Below, piece by piece: positions 53,314-61,903 of a DNA stretch of 64,000 nucleotides. The notes below the pieces were generated by a model. The model was not told where the DNA came from and did no database searches. It was given only the letters and a program-made list of their open reading frames with translations. How positions within the stretch are numbered: the first letter of the stretch is position 1; each line of letters begins with the position of its first letter. The translations under genes were made by a program, and so were the position numbers. The stretch comes from Candidatus Contubernalis alkalaceticus (GTDB taxonomy: Bacteria; Bacillota; Dethiobacteria; SKNC01), in assembly GCF_022558445.1 (NCBI RefSeq), contig NZ_CP054699.1, positions 2,064,001 through 2,128,000 of the forward strand, read 5' to 3'.

Positions 53314-54573
53314 TTAGATTTTTTCCAATTGTTCTAATAGTTCTTTTTCAAGGTTAATCTCCCTGGCGCCTTTTTCCTTCATCTGATGAAAAATTTGGGC
53401 AGCCTCACCGCCGGTAAAATCTCTACGAGATATATCCACTCCATCATAAATCAACACCGGAATTCCCTCCTCCAGGGCAAACAAAGCGGCTTCCAGGTTC
53501 CTTACATTTCCCTTCCCAAAGGGAACATTGGCCAAAATCACCAGGTCGCTTCCCTTGATTACCTCCAGGTTCTCCCGATGTTTTTCTTGGCTCACCGGTG
53601 AGAATGGAAGTTCCTCTACTATTTTCAGCCCCAGATTTCTGGCGGTCTCACAGTCCGTATCCCTACCATTTAACACCCCCAAAGAAATGTGATGACCCAG
53701 ATAATAGAAAAGTTTGGTCAGAGGATTGGCACTGCCCCCGCCCCCTATTATATGAATCTTTTTTGGAGGCACATTATTATCTGCACTGCTGCGTTTTGGG
53801 AGCAGCGAAATATAAGGGGTGCCATTTATAGGATGCTCACTTATAATAACTTTGGTGCCGTATACTTCCTGAATATTTTCTACAGTCATAACATTGGAAG
53901 GCGTCCCAATGTTAAATATTTTCCCTGCCTTTAAAAGTATAAGATAATCACAGTACTGAGAAGCCAGATTCAAATCATGCAGGACAGCAATAACCGTCAT
54001 GTTTTTCTTCCGGTTCAGCTCCCTCATTAAATCAAAAATTTCCGTCTGATAGGAAATATCCAAAAAAGCTGTAGGCTCATCCAGTAAAATAATCTGGGGT
54101 TCCTGGGCCAGGGCCCGGGCCATAATTACCCTCTGACGCTCCCCACCACTGAGCTCCGTAATAGAACGATCCTTTAAGGACCAGCTGTTAGTAACCTCCA
54201 TTGCTTCCCGCACAATTTTTTCGTCCTTTGGGCCCTCCTTTTCAAACCTACTTAAGTGAGGAACCCTCCCCATCATCACGATTTCAAAAGCCGAAAAATC
54301 AAACCCTACAGAAGTGTCCTGAGGAACTACCGCCATGGACCGGGCAACTCTCTGCCGGGACATTTTTGAAATATCTTCATCCTCCAATAATACGGCTCCC
54401 TCCACCGGTTTTAACAAAGCATTGACATTTTTAATCAAGGTTGACTTTCCCGAACCATTTGGCCCGATAATTCCAACAAAATCACCCTTTTTTATCTCCG
54501 TATTAATACCTTCTAGAACCGGGGAGGACTGGTAGGAAAAAGTTAAATTATGCACTTTTAAATTTACAGACAT
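53314..54573 (-). CDS. btuD: BtuD, corrinoid ABC transporter ATPase with Rossmann-like C-terminal extension
   Basis: This is the ATPase of the corrinoid importer. Residues 1-260 are a normal ABC subunit: Walker A GPNGSGKST (38-46), Q-loop VVPQD, signature LSGGE (141-145), Walker B IILLDEP (161-167), and switch His in VLHDLN. Residues about 272-419 form an extra domain, IHIIGGGGSANPLTKLFYYLGH, then SDLVILANVPFGKGN and IPVLIYDGVD, suggestive of a Rossmann-like or nucleotide/corrinoid-binding fold. It starts at ATG 54573 behind AGGAGG. Family BtuD proteins are about 250-270 residues, so the extension is notable. Confidence 0.9.
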   Translation of the reverse strand: MSVNLKVHNLTFSYQSSPVLEGINTEIKKGDFVGIIGPNGSGKSTLIKNVNALLKPVEGAVLLEDEDISKMSRQRVARSMAVVPQDTSVGFDFSAFEIVMMGRVPHLSRFEKEGPKDEKIVREAMEVTNSWSLKDRSITELSGGERQRVIMARALAQEPQIILLDEPTAFLDISYQTEIFDLMRELNRKKNMTVIAVLHDLNLASQYCDYLILLKAGKIFNIGTPSNVMTVENIQEVYGTKVIISEHPINGTPYISLLPKRSSADNNVPPKKIHIIGGGGSANPLTKLFYYLGHHISLGVLNGRDTDCETARNLGLKIVEELPFSPVSQEKHRENLEVIKGSDLVILANVPFGKGNVRNLEAALFALEEGIPVLIYDGVDISRRDFTGGEAAQIFHQMKEKGAREINLEKELLEQLEKI

Positions 54574-54587
54574 GTGTCTTCCTCCTA

Positions 54588-55622
54588 CTAAAAGCGAAAT
54601 TCTTTCCGCTTACTTCTAAGTAAATAAATGAAGAACGGAGCTCCTAAGAAAGCAGTTATAATTCCCACAGGCATTTCAATAGGCGCCATCATGGTTCTGG
54701 CCAGGGAATCCACCCAAATTAAATAGATGCCTCCCACCAATGCTGATGTAGGTATTAATATTCGATGATCAGGGCCAACAATCATCCTGACCGCATGGGG
54801 AATAATCAGCCCCACGAATCCAATCATTCCGCTGACGGAAACCACCGCACCGGTAATTAAAGAAGCGGCTACCAAAATTATTTTTTTAACTCGGTCCACC
54901 TCAATCCCTAAATTTGAGGCTGCCTCTTCCCCCAGCAAAATTACATTCAAGTCCCGGGACCAATAAAATATTACTGAAGATCCAATAATCACGTAGGGTA
55001 GTACCATAATCACATGGGACCAGGTCTTCATGCTTAATCCCCCCACCAGCCAAAAGTAAATCCCCCGAATCTGTTCCCCTGAGGAGAGCATCAGCAGTGA
55101 TATTACCGCCGAAAGAAAGGAACTGACCACTACACCGGCCAGAAGCAGGGTCACCACAGGTATGCTGTTCCCCACCCGGGAAAGGTTGTATACAAAAAAT
55201 AAAGCCACTAAAGCTCCTAAAAAAGCAAAAAAAGGTATCCCGCCAAAAAAACTCAATCCATAACTGTTTTGTATGAACATGGCCAGAGTAGCCCCCAGGG
55301 CTGCACCGCTGGAAACTCCAATGGTGTAAGGGTCAGCCAGGGGGTTGCGAAGCAACCCCTGAAATGCTGCCCCAGCAATAGAAAGAGAGGCTCCAACGAT
55401 AAATCCCAGTACCACCCGAGGAAGCCTCATATTAAATATAATAGTTTCCCAGGTTGAAGGCCAGTCCTCCTGAATAAATTGACCGAAGTATGTGATTTTA
55501 TTTATGACCATCCTGACTACATTCATAAAGGATATTTCCGCTACCCCAATAGTAGTAGTCACCACAATTGAAAAGACGGCCAAGATTACCAGAAAGACAA
55601 TTATTAAGGGACGAAAGTTCAA
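54588..55622 (-). CDS. btuC: BtuC, corrinoid ABC transporter permease
   Basis: This FecCD/BtuC-family permease has 344 residues and about ten membrane helices. The family blocks RLPRVVLGFIVGASLSIAGAAFQGLLRNPLADPYTIGVSSGA and SGMIGFVGLIIPHAVRMIVGPDHR are clear, the latter including the cytoplasmic loop that contacts the ATPase. It starts at TTG 55622 behind AGGGTG. Riboswitch control and the cobQ neighbours identify the substrate as a corrinoid instead of heme or siderophore. Confidence 0.93.
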   Translation of the reverse strand: MNFRPLIIVFLVILAVFSIVVTTTIGVAEISFMNVVRMVINKITYFGQFIQEDWPSTWETIIFNMRLPRVVLGFIVGASLSIAGAAFQGLLRNPLADPYTIGVSSGAALGATLAMFIQNSYGLSFFGGIPFFAFLGALVALFFVYNLSRVGNSIPVVTLLLAGVVVSSFLSAVISLLMLSSGEQIRGIYFWLVGGLSMKTWSHVIMVLPYVIIGSSVIFYWSRDLNVILLGEEAASNLGIEVDRVKKIILVAASLITGAVVSVSGMIGFVGLIIPHAVRMIVGPDHRILIPTSALVGGIYLIWVDSLARTMMAPIEMPVGIITAFLGAPFFIYLLRSKRKEFRF

Positions 55623-55644
55623 GGTGTTAGCACCCTTTCTTCTG

Positions 55645-56604
55645 TTATCTGTTGGGATGTATTATATCTAAAATATGCTTAAGTCCTAAAGCAACCCTTG
55701 GGCCAGGCCTGGAGACCAGGTCACCATCTGCGTCATAAACTTGTTCATTTTGCACGGCTTTTAAATCCTGCCAATTATCCCGAGCCATAACTATTTCCTT
55801 CATGGGATGAGTGCAAATGATCACATCTGGATCATCCTCAAATATTTTTTCTTCACTCAAGACCGGCCAGCCTGCACCTACATCTGCAGCTATGTTGATG
55901 CCCCCAGCTGTTTCAATTAAATTATTTAGATATGTATCACTGCCTACAGAGTAGAGGGATTCCGTATCCAACATAACAAATACTTTAGGCTTAGCATCAT
56001 TTTCCAGATTTGAAGTAAATTCTTTTATCTCATCAATGTCGGCAGAAATTTCTGCAATCAAATCTTCTGCCTTATCAGATGTGTTGGTAATTTTGCCCAC
56101 CAGTTCAAAGGAATGCAGCACCTCATCTAAGGTCTTAGAATCTAAATCTATAACAGCATATCCCTGTTCTCTTAAAGTATCTACGGCTTCATCATAATGT
56201 TCAAAGGTAAAAATAATATCAGGGTCTAAGGAGACTACCTTTTCTACATTAACTATGAAATCCCCCACCTTTTCTTTCCCTTTAGCCTCCTCGGGATAAT
56301 AACAGAATTCTGTTACACCGATGACCTTATCACCTAACCCCAAGGCAAAAAGAGTTTCCGTTGCACTGGGCCGGAGAGAAACAATGGTTTCGGGTTCCTT
56401 TTCTATCACAACTTCATTGCCGGCCATATCTATTATAGTTATAGGGAATGTTAGGGCCTCTTGGTTTTCCTTCTCCTCAGTGACAATATCCTTATCATCG
56501 GTAACAGGATCTTCACCTTCAGCTGCACAACCAAAACAGCTGCCTAAAACAAAAATCCCCAGAATAACGACAAATGCAGTTTTAAACCATAATTTATTAA
56601 ACAA
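55645..56604 (-). CDS. btuF: BtuF, corrinoid-binding lipoprotein
   Basis: This 319-residue lipoprotein captures corrinoids outside the membrane. It has a signal peptide with lipobox LGSC, an acidic linker (residues about 30-48), and a type III binding fold: VIEKEPETIVSLRPSATETLFALGLGDKVIGVTEFCYYP in the first lobe, a long connecting helix, and AGGINIAADVGAGWPVLSEEKI in the second. It starts at TTG 56604 behind AAGGGGG. It is the first gene after the 56.8-kb riboswitch. Confidence 0.92.
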   Translation of the reverse strand: MFNKLWFKTAFVVILGIFVLGSCFGCAAEGEDPVTDDKDIVTEEKENQEALTFPITIIDMAGNEVVIEKEPETIVSLRPSATETLFALGLGDKVIGVTEFCYYPEEAKGKEKVGDFIVNVEKVVSLDPDIIFTFEHYDEAVDTLREQGYAVIDLDSKTLDEVLHSFELVGKITNTSDKAEDLIAEISADIDEIKEFTSNLENDAKPKVFVMLDTESLYSVGSDTYLNNLIETAGGINIAADVGAGWPVLSEEKIFEDDPDVIICTHPMKEIVMARDNWQDLKAVQNEQVYDADGDLVSRPGPRVALGLKHILDIIHPNR

Positions 56605-56669
56605 AACAGTAAACCCCCTTAAATTTTATATTCAATTAATTATTAAACACCTAAACCCTTCCATAAAAC

Positions 56670-56696
56670 AAAAAAACTCAGCCTTCAGCGCCGAGA
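56670..56696 (-). terminator. Intrinsic terminator of the btu riboswitch
   Basis: On the minus strand CTCGGC pairs with GCTGAG around a 7-base loop and is followed by a T run of seven. It lies 60 bases after the riboswitch core and about 65 bases before btuF. Confidence 0.85.
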
Positions 56697-56754
56697 AATA
56701 AAAGAATCTTATTTACGCACCTCCTTTTCCCTCGAAAGCAAACAGTACGTTCCA

Positions 56755-56902
56755 TAATCAGGCAGGTTTCCTGGCTTCCTTTCACCGCTCCTTACCCCTT
56801 CCCCAAACACAAGAGAGTGGTTATGGTAAGTCGCTCCGGGTTACAGTGGCGGGACCGCTCGAGCATTGAACTCGATTCCCTTTTATCCGTTATAGGCACC
56901 TG
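56755..56902 (-). promoter_or_regulatory. Cobalamin riboswitch controlling btuFCD-cobQ
   Basis: The minus strand starts ATAGGTGCC, continues with AAAAGGGAATCGAGTTCAATGC, the core GGTCCCGCCACTGTAACCCGG, and closes with CCAGGAAACCTGCCTGAT. The element is followed by a strong terminator, so it should shut down corrinoid uptake when cobalamin is plentiful. Confidence 0.95.
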
Positions 56903-56937
56903 ATTATTTTATTATTTAGTTTTAAACAACTGAATTT

Positions 56938-56966
56938 ATTATATCAGTCAGTTTCCAATACAACAA
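56938..56966 (-). promoter_or_regulatory. Promoter of the btu operon
   Basis: On the minus strand TTGTTG (56961-56966) and a perfect TATAAT (56938-56943) are 17 bp apart, with the riboswitch starting about 30 bases downstream. Confidence 0.7.
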
Positions 56967-57042
56967 CCCCTAAAACAAAAAAATATATCAAACACTTTAC
57001 TTGCCACTTAGTAGTTTAGTTGTTAATCCCGCCCATTATTCT

Positions 57043-57771
57043 TTACCCTAAAATCCCCAATTCTCTCTTTAAAAGTCTGATTTCTTCCAAAGTCAAGTGA
57101 CGATATTGCCCGGTTTTTAAGCCCTCTAAAGTAAGAAAAGAAAGCTGTATCCTTTCTAACCTGGTTACCGGATTGCCCACCAACTCAAACATTCTTCGGA
57201 CCTGCCTCTTTCTCCCTTCATGTATTATAATCTCTACCCAAGCCCACCTTCTGGAAGATTCCACCTTAATAATTCTAACTCTGGCAGGTGAAGTCTTACC
57301 CTCTGTTAATAGAACACCTTTCTCAAGACTTTTTATCTTTTCTGGAGAAGGTATCCCCACAGTTTTTACCAGATATTTCTTATCTATCTTGTATTTGGGA
57401 TGAGTAATCCGATAAGCTAACTGGCCGTCATTTGTTAACAGAAGCAGTCCTTCAGTATCCAAATCCAACCGGCCTACAGGATAAAGCCTTTCTTTGATTC
57501 CTGGAATTAAATCCATGACGGTAGGCCGATTATGAGGGTCATTTACCGAAGTAATATACCCCTTAGGCTTATTCAATAAGAGGTAAACCTTTTTCTCCTT
57601 ATAAAGAACAGGGGTGTCATCAACCTTAACAACATCCACTTCAGGGTTAATTTTTATCCCTAAAGTTGTGATCACCCTATTATTTACCTTCACCTGCCCT
57701 TTCTTTATCAACTCTTCACTGGCTCTTCGGGAAGCGACTCCCGCCAGGGCCAGGTATTTTTGCAGCCTCAA
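57043..57771 (-). CDS. rluB: RluB, 23S rRNA pseudouridine synthase
   Basis: RluB makes pseudouridine 2605 in 23S rRNA. The 242-residue protein has an N-terminal S4 domain (RLQKYLALAGVASRRASEELI) and the RsuA/RluB catalytic domain with YLLLNKPKGYITS and the aspartate in GRLDLDTEGLLLLTNDG. TTG 57771 is chosen because GGAGGGAG lies 7 bases upstream and it gives the usual N-terminus; the longer ATG frame from 57828 has a weak site. It follows spmB. Confidence 0.93.
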   Translation of the reverse strand: MRLQKYLALAGVASRRASEELIKKGQVKVNNRVITTLGIKINPEVDVVKVDDTPVLYKEKKVYLLLNKPKGYITSVNDPHNRPTVMDLIPGIKERLYPVGRLDLDTEGLLLLTNDGQLAYRITHPKYKIDKKYLVKTVGIPSPEKIKSLEKGVLLTEGKTSPARVRIIKVESSRRWAWVEIIIHEGRKRQVRRMFELVGNPVTRLERIQLSFLTLEGLKTGQYRHLTLEEIRLLKRELGILG

Positions 57772-57904
57772 TCTTTCTCCCTCCGTTACATCCTCAATTA
57801 GTATGTTGAAATTCAATTCCAGCATCATATCTAAACCTATTTATATATTTTACCACGAAATTTAGTATAAATCCTTTAAATCTTTAAGGTAGCGTTAGGT
57901 AAGA

Positions 57905-58444
57905 TCACCCCCCAAAAACTTTATTGCATATTAATACAGCCGCTAAAAAGCCGGCCATGTCTGCCAAGAGTCCCACCGTCAATGAATGTCTGATTTTTTT
58001 TATGCCTACGCTGCCAAAATAAACTGTTAATACAAAAAAGGTTGTGTCGGTGCTGCCCATCATGGTAGAAGCAATCCTTCCCACTAAAGAATCGGGGCCT
58101 TTATTCTGCAAAATTTCTGTAGTAATAGCCAGGGCACTGCTGCCGGAGACAGGCCTCATAATAGCCAGGGGAAGAATATCAGATGGAATACTTAAAAGAT
58201 TAAAAAGTGGCATTAAAAAATGGGTGATAACATCCATGGCACCGGACTCTCGCAAGAGAGTAATAGCCACCAGCATTGCAATCAAAAAGGGAATCAGTTT
58301 TACTGCGGTATCAAACCCCTCCTTAGCTCCCTCTACAAAAACGTCAAAAACTTTAACCCCCTTAATATTGGCATATACCAGGGTTATCAATATAATTGCC
58401 GGGATCGTCCATACAGATATGATACTTATCATTTTTCCCAACAT
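57905..58444 (-). CDS. spmB: SpmB, spore maturation protein B
   Basis: SpmB is a membrane protein that, with SpmA, is needed for spore core dehydration and heat resistance. The 179-residue protein has about five helices and the nucleoside-recognition (Gate) domain blocks FLIAMLVAITLLRESGAMD and ALAITTEILQNKGPDSLVGRIASTMMGSTDTTFFVLTVYFGSVG. It starts at ATG 58444, directly after the spmA stop codon. Confidence 0.95.
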   Translation of the reverse strand: MLGKMISIISVWTIPAIILITLVYANIKGVKVFDVFVEGAKEGFDTAVKLIPFLIAMLVAITLLRESGAMDVITHFLMPLFNLLSIPSDILPLAIMRPVSGSSALAITTEILQNKGPDSLVGRIASTMMGSTDTTFFVLTVYFGSVGIKKIRHSLTVGLLADMAGFLAAVLICNKVFGG

Positions 58445-59041
58445 CTAAGACATTCCACCTTTCTTTCTTTCAAGAAAGCGATAACCCCGGTCAAATAATA
58501 TGGCAACGGTAGTGGAGGTAGCTGTGGCAATCAGAGTAGTGCCGATAATTTCCGTAGGATTCATAGAACCTGTGGCAGAACGCAGGGCAATCACTGTAGC
58601 CGGAACCAGGGTTAAGCTGGAGGTATTGATGGCCAAAAAAGTGCACATATCTAAGGAAGCCGTATCTTTTTTAGGGTTCAGCTGCTGCATTTTTTCCATC
58701 GCTTTCAATCCAAAGGGAGTAGCCGCATTACCCATACCCAAAAGGTTAGCACTCATATTCATTAAAATTGCGCTCATAGCCGGATGGTTTTTGGGAATTC
58801 CCGGAAACAAGAAGGCTGCCACAGGCCTCAAGATTTTAATAATCACATTGATTAGACCGGATTCCTCAATAATTCGCATTATCCCCAGCCAAAATGCCAT
58901 TATACTGATTAACCCAATGCATATGCTTACAGCCTGCTCCGCTGCAGAAAAAATTACTTCAGGTACGATGCTTATTCTTCCAAAAAAACCGGCAGTTACA
59001 ATACCTATAAGCATTAAATAAAACCACAGGCGGTTGATCAA
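58445..59041 (-). CDS. spmA: SpmA, spore maturation protein A
   Basis: SpmA is the partner of SpmB. The 198-residue membrane protein has the family block MSANLLGMGNAATPFGLKAMEKMQQLN and FLAINTSSLTLVPATVIALRS. It starts at TTG 59041 behind GGAGTG, and its stop codon touches the spmB start. It follows dacF by 15 bases; dacF-spmA-spmB is a standard sporulation operon. Confidence 0.95.
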   Translation of the reverse strand: MINRLWFYLMLIGIVTAGFFGRISIVPEVIFSAAEQAVSICIGLISIMAFWLGIMRIIEESGLINVIIKILRPVAAFLFPGIPKNHPAMSAILMNMSANLLGMGNAATPFGLKAMEKMQQLNPKKDTASLDMCTFLAINTSSLTLVPATVIALRSATGSMNPTEIIGTTLIATATSTTVAILFDRGYRFLERKKGGMS

Positions 59042-59056
59042 TCAAAACACTCCAAT

Positions 59057-60196
59057 CTAAATAGCATGAACCAGCCATTTTTTAAATGAATTAAAAAGAG
59101 TAATGAAGACATTTTTTTTATTAATGGATTCACCCGCTAACAAATTGACACTCTTAAGCTCTTCCCCCTGAAGGATCACTGTTATTTCACCTAAAACCTG
59201 CCCTTCTTTGATAGGGGCTTTTAAAGCAGATTTATCTACCAGTACCCTGTATTCAACCAGCTCTTCCTCTTCTTCTTCCAAAGGGAGGGTAAAACTGGCA
59301 GCGGTCACCAACCTTACTTTATCCTGATCCCCCCCCTCTACCTCCACGGTTTTAATAAACTGCTGATATTCCATCAGTTCACTGGGAGACCAGTTTTCAA
59401 ACCCATAGTCCAGCAGATTTTTGGTATCCTCCCAGATATTATTGGAATTGAGAACTACTGCAACCAGCTGCCATTTATCCCGGGTGGCTGAGCCCACAAA
59501 ACATGGACCGGCAGGAGTGGTCCATCCGGTTTTCACACCGTCTGCCCCGGGATACAATTCCAAAAGCTTATTTTGATTTCTTAAATAACGGTCCCATTCA
59601 TGACCGGGCCAGGTTATCTTTTTCTCCTTGGTGATAAGAATTTCTTTAAATTTTGGTATTTCTAAAGCTCTGCAAGTAATCAACCCCAAATCGTAAGCTG
59701 TAGTAAAATGTTCCTCATCATCAAGACCATGGGGATTTTTAAACTGTGTATTGTAAGCTCCAAGCTCCTGAGCTCTTTCGGTCATCATTACCGAAAAATC
59801 TTCCACAGAGCCTGCCAGGTGCTCTGCAATGGCCACAGCAGCATCGTTTCCTGACCTGAGCATCAAGCCATACACCAGTTCCTCCAGGGTTTTTACCTCT
59901 TTTTCCTCCAGCCATATGGAGGAACCCTCAGTCTCCGCCGCTCTCTTACTTACCACCACCCGACTGTTTAAATCACCTTTTTCCAGAGCTAAAAGCGCAG
60001 TCATGACCTTGGTTGTACTGGCCATGGGAAGCCTTTCCCCCTCATTTTTAGCAAAAAGAACCCTGCCGGAAGATTGATCTAACAAAACAGCAGATTGTGC
60101 CGTTACTTGATCATTGGTCAAGGCCTGCGCAGGACAAACCGAAAGGTTTATACAGATAATTAAAAAAAATATTATAATCCCTTTCTTTTTAAACAA
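59057..60196 (-). CDS. dacF: DacF/DacB-type D-alanyl-D-alanine carboxypeptidase
   Basis: This low-molecular-weight penicillin-binding protein trims peptidoglycan stem peptides; next to spmAB it acts in spore cortex formation. The 379-residue protein has a signal peptide (about 1-25), the SxxK motif STTK (60-63), the SxN motif RSGNDAA, and the KTG motif DGVKTGWT. A C-terminal beta domain and an amphipathic membrane-anchoring tail (FNSFKKWLVHAI) follow. It starts at TTG 60196 behind AAGGAGGT. Whether it equals Bacillus DacB or DacF cannot be settled. Confidence 0.93.
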   Translation of the reverse strand: MFKKKGIIIFFLIICINLSVCPAQALTNDQVTAQSAVLLDQSSGRVLFAKNEGERLPMASTTKVMTALLALEKGDLNSRVVVSKRAAETEGSSIWLEEKEVKTLEELVYGLMLRSGNDAAVAIAEHLAGSVEDFSVMMTERAQELGAYNTQFKNPHGLDDEEHFTTAYDLGLITCRALEIPKFKEILITKEKKITWPGHEWDRYLRNQNKLLELYPGADGVKTGWTTPAGPCFVGSATRDKWQLVAVVLNSNNIWEDTKNLLDYGFENWSPSELMEYQQFIKTVEVEGGDQDKVRLVTAASFTLPLEEEEEELVEYRVLVDKSALKAPIKEGQVLGEITVILQGEELKSVNLLAGESINKKNVFITLFNSFKKWLVHAI

Positions 60197-60269
60197 ACAG
60201 CTACCTCCTTATTCTTTTTGGGTAATACTTATTCAAGCAGCCCATATTTTATGAAGAATGTTGTACAAT

Positions 60270-60298
60270 AAAAAAAAGCCCTTTATTAGATAAAAGGC
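60270..60298 (-). terminator. Terminator of ytfJ operon
   Basis: On the minus strand GCCTTTTAT pairs with ATAAAGGGC around TCTA and is followed by eight T residues. It separates trpS-scpAB-ytfJ from dacF. Confidence 0.92.
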
Positions 60299-60346
60299 CG
60301 GCATTTTAAATCCTATAAAACCTATTATATTCACTACATGATAATT

Positions 60347-60766
60347 TTAGATTTTATAATTTTGATTCTGGTTATCTTTATGAATTACGTTCTGCAGCTG
60401 GCTCATAAGCTGAGGAGCCATATCTATCAATCGGTCTAAAAGAACATTGTTATCCACTGGAAGCAGACGGATCTGCCCCTGTCCAACTACTAAAAATGCT
60501 ACCGGTTGTACCGTTACCCCTCCGCCGCTGCCCCCACCAAAGGGAAGCTTATTTTTATTTCCATTTCCTCCCCCAGAATCATTTTGTTCAGTATTTTCAA
60601 ATTCACTGCCTCCGGCAGCAAAACCAAATGAAACCCTGGAAATGGGTATTATTACATTCCCATCGGGAGTCTCAACGGGATCTCCCACAATAGTATTTAC
60701 CTCAACCATATCCTTTAAACTTTCCATGGCTGTCTTCATCAAACCCTGGATTGGATGATCTTCCAA
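60347..60766 (-). CDS. ytfJ: YtfJ (GerW-family) sporulation protein
   Basis: This 139-residue spore protein is linked in Bacillus to germination (GerW). It has the family blocks VGDPVETPDGNVIIPISRVSFGFAAGGSEF and VQPVAFLVVGQGQIRLLPV, with a glycine/asparagine-rich loop between. It starts at TTG 60766 behind GGGAGGTG, overlapping the DUF2953 end by 28 bases. Confidence 0.94.
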   Translation of the reverse strand: MEDHPIQGLMKTAMESLKDMVEVNTIVGDPVETPDGNVIIPISRVSFGFAAGGSEFENTEQNDSGGGNGNKNKLPFGGGSGGGVTVQPVAFLVVGQGQIRLLPVDNNVLLDRLIDMAPQLMSQLQNVIHKDNQNQNYKI

Positions 60767-61326
60767 TTAAATGCACCTCCCCTTACTTTTTGGTATACAA
60801 TCTTTATTCCTGCTTTCAACAGCCTGTAAGGATAAAATCTAAATGAACTTTTTATTTCTACCAAAAGATGAGCGTTTTTAAAATCAGGTCTTACTTCTAT
60901 CTCCGGATCCCGGTCTTCAAATATAAAAAACCATTTTATTACAGCCAATATATTGCCCTTTATGCCCCAAATTATACCGGATAAGACTCCGGTCTGTGCA
61001 GCATCAGGCAGGCCAAAGGCAGTAGTCCAATAAAATTTATCACATATAACTATATTTCTCATCTCCCTCAACAAAAATATTAAATCTGTAAGGGCTTTTA
61101 AAGAAAATGCCTGAGCTTTTGTTTTTTTATTGTTTTTTTGACTGCCCTTTGGCCGTCTTAAAGAAGGTAAATTAAACTTTACCAATCCCCAAAACAATAT
61201 AAGTTTTATCCTTATTTTTTCTTTATTATTTTCCCGCAGATATTTTATGTTTATACGTACTGGAGCCATGATAATAAATAATAAAGAAAATAAAAAAAGA
61301 GAGAACAAAGTAAAATAGAGTATCAT
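60739..61326 (-). CDS. DUF2953 membrane-anchored protein (YtfI-like)
   Basis: This 195-residue protein has an N-terminal membrane helix (LFSLFLFSLLFIIM) and a DUF2953 domain ending in KSSFRFYPYRLLKAGIKIVY. In Bacillus the equivalent gene ytfI lies next to ytfJ. Function is unknown, probably sporulation-related. It starts at ATG 61326 behind GGGAGG and overlaps ytfJ. Confidence 0.88.
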   Translation of the reverse strand: MILYFTLFSLFLFSLLFIIMAPVRINIKYLRENNKEKIRIKLILFWGLVKFNLPSLRRPKGSQKNNKKTKAQAFSLKALTDLIFLLREMRNIVICDKFYWTTAFGLPDAAQTGVLSGIIWGIKGNILAVIKWFFIFEDRDPEIEVRPDFKNAHLLVEIKSSFRFYPYRLLKAGIKIVYQKVRGGAFNWKIIQSRV

Positions 61327-61393
61327 ATTACCGGCCTCCCTTTTCTTGTATTTAATTATATTTTTTAATATTTTTAAAAAACTATCCCCTGTT

Positions 61394-61903
61394 TTAATTA
61401 TTTTCCTGCATCGAATGTAATTGTGATATACTTTTTAAACCAAAATGCTGTAAAAATTCCCGGGTGGTGCCATAAAGAATAGGCCTCCCAATAGAATCTT
61501 TTCTACCCACTTCTCGAATCAGGTTCTTCCCCAGAAGCCTATCTAAGATTTTTTCCACTTTAACTCCCCGGATGGCCTCTATCTCCAAACGGGTTATGGG
61601 CTGCTTGTAAGCGATTATAGCCAGGCTCTCCAAAGCCGCCTGAGATAGCCCCGGCCGTTCCCGTCCCGCAAAGAGTTTCTTTATAAAGGGTGCATAATAT
61701 TCACCGGTACTCATATAAAGTGCACCCGCCACTTCTCTCAGCTCCAGTCCGCTTTCCCTCTTTACATAATCGGACCGAAGCTCTTCAAATATATATCTGA
61801 TTTCTTGATTCTTCCACCCGGTTACTTTTTTTATTTTTTTTATGGTCAGCGGCTTCCCCGCTGCAAAAAGAAGAGCTTCTAAAAGAGCTTTTTGTCTAAC
61901 CAC
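61394..61903 (-). CDS. scpB: ScpB, segregation and condensation protein B
   Basis: ScpB is a kite subunit of the SMC-ScpAB condensin. The protein (about 169 residues) has two winged-helix domains: ALLEALLFAAGKPLTIKKIKKV, then ALESLAIIAYKQPITRLEIEAIRGV and LGKNLIREVGRKDSIGRP. The start is uncertain; GTG 61903, overlapping the scpA stop codon by 8 bases and preceded by GGGAGG, gives the usual N-terminus. A frame back to 61948 exists within scpA. Confidence 0.95.
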   Translation of the reverse strand: MVRQKALLEALLFAAGKPLTIKKIKKVTGWKNQEIRYIFEELRSDYVKRESGLELREVAGALYMSTGEYYAPFIKKLFAGRERPGLSQAALESLAIIAYKQPITRLEIEAIRGVKVEKILDRLLGKNLIREVGRKDSIGRPILYGTTREFLQHFGLKSISQLHSMQENN

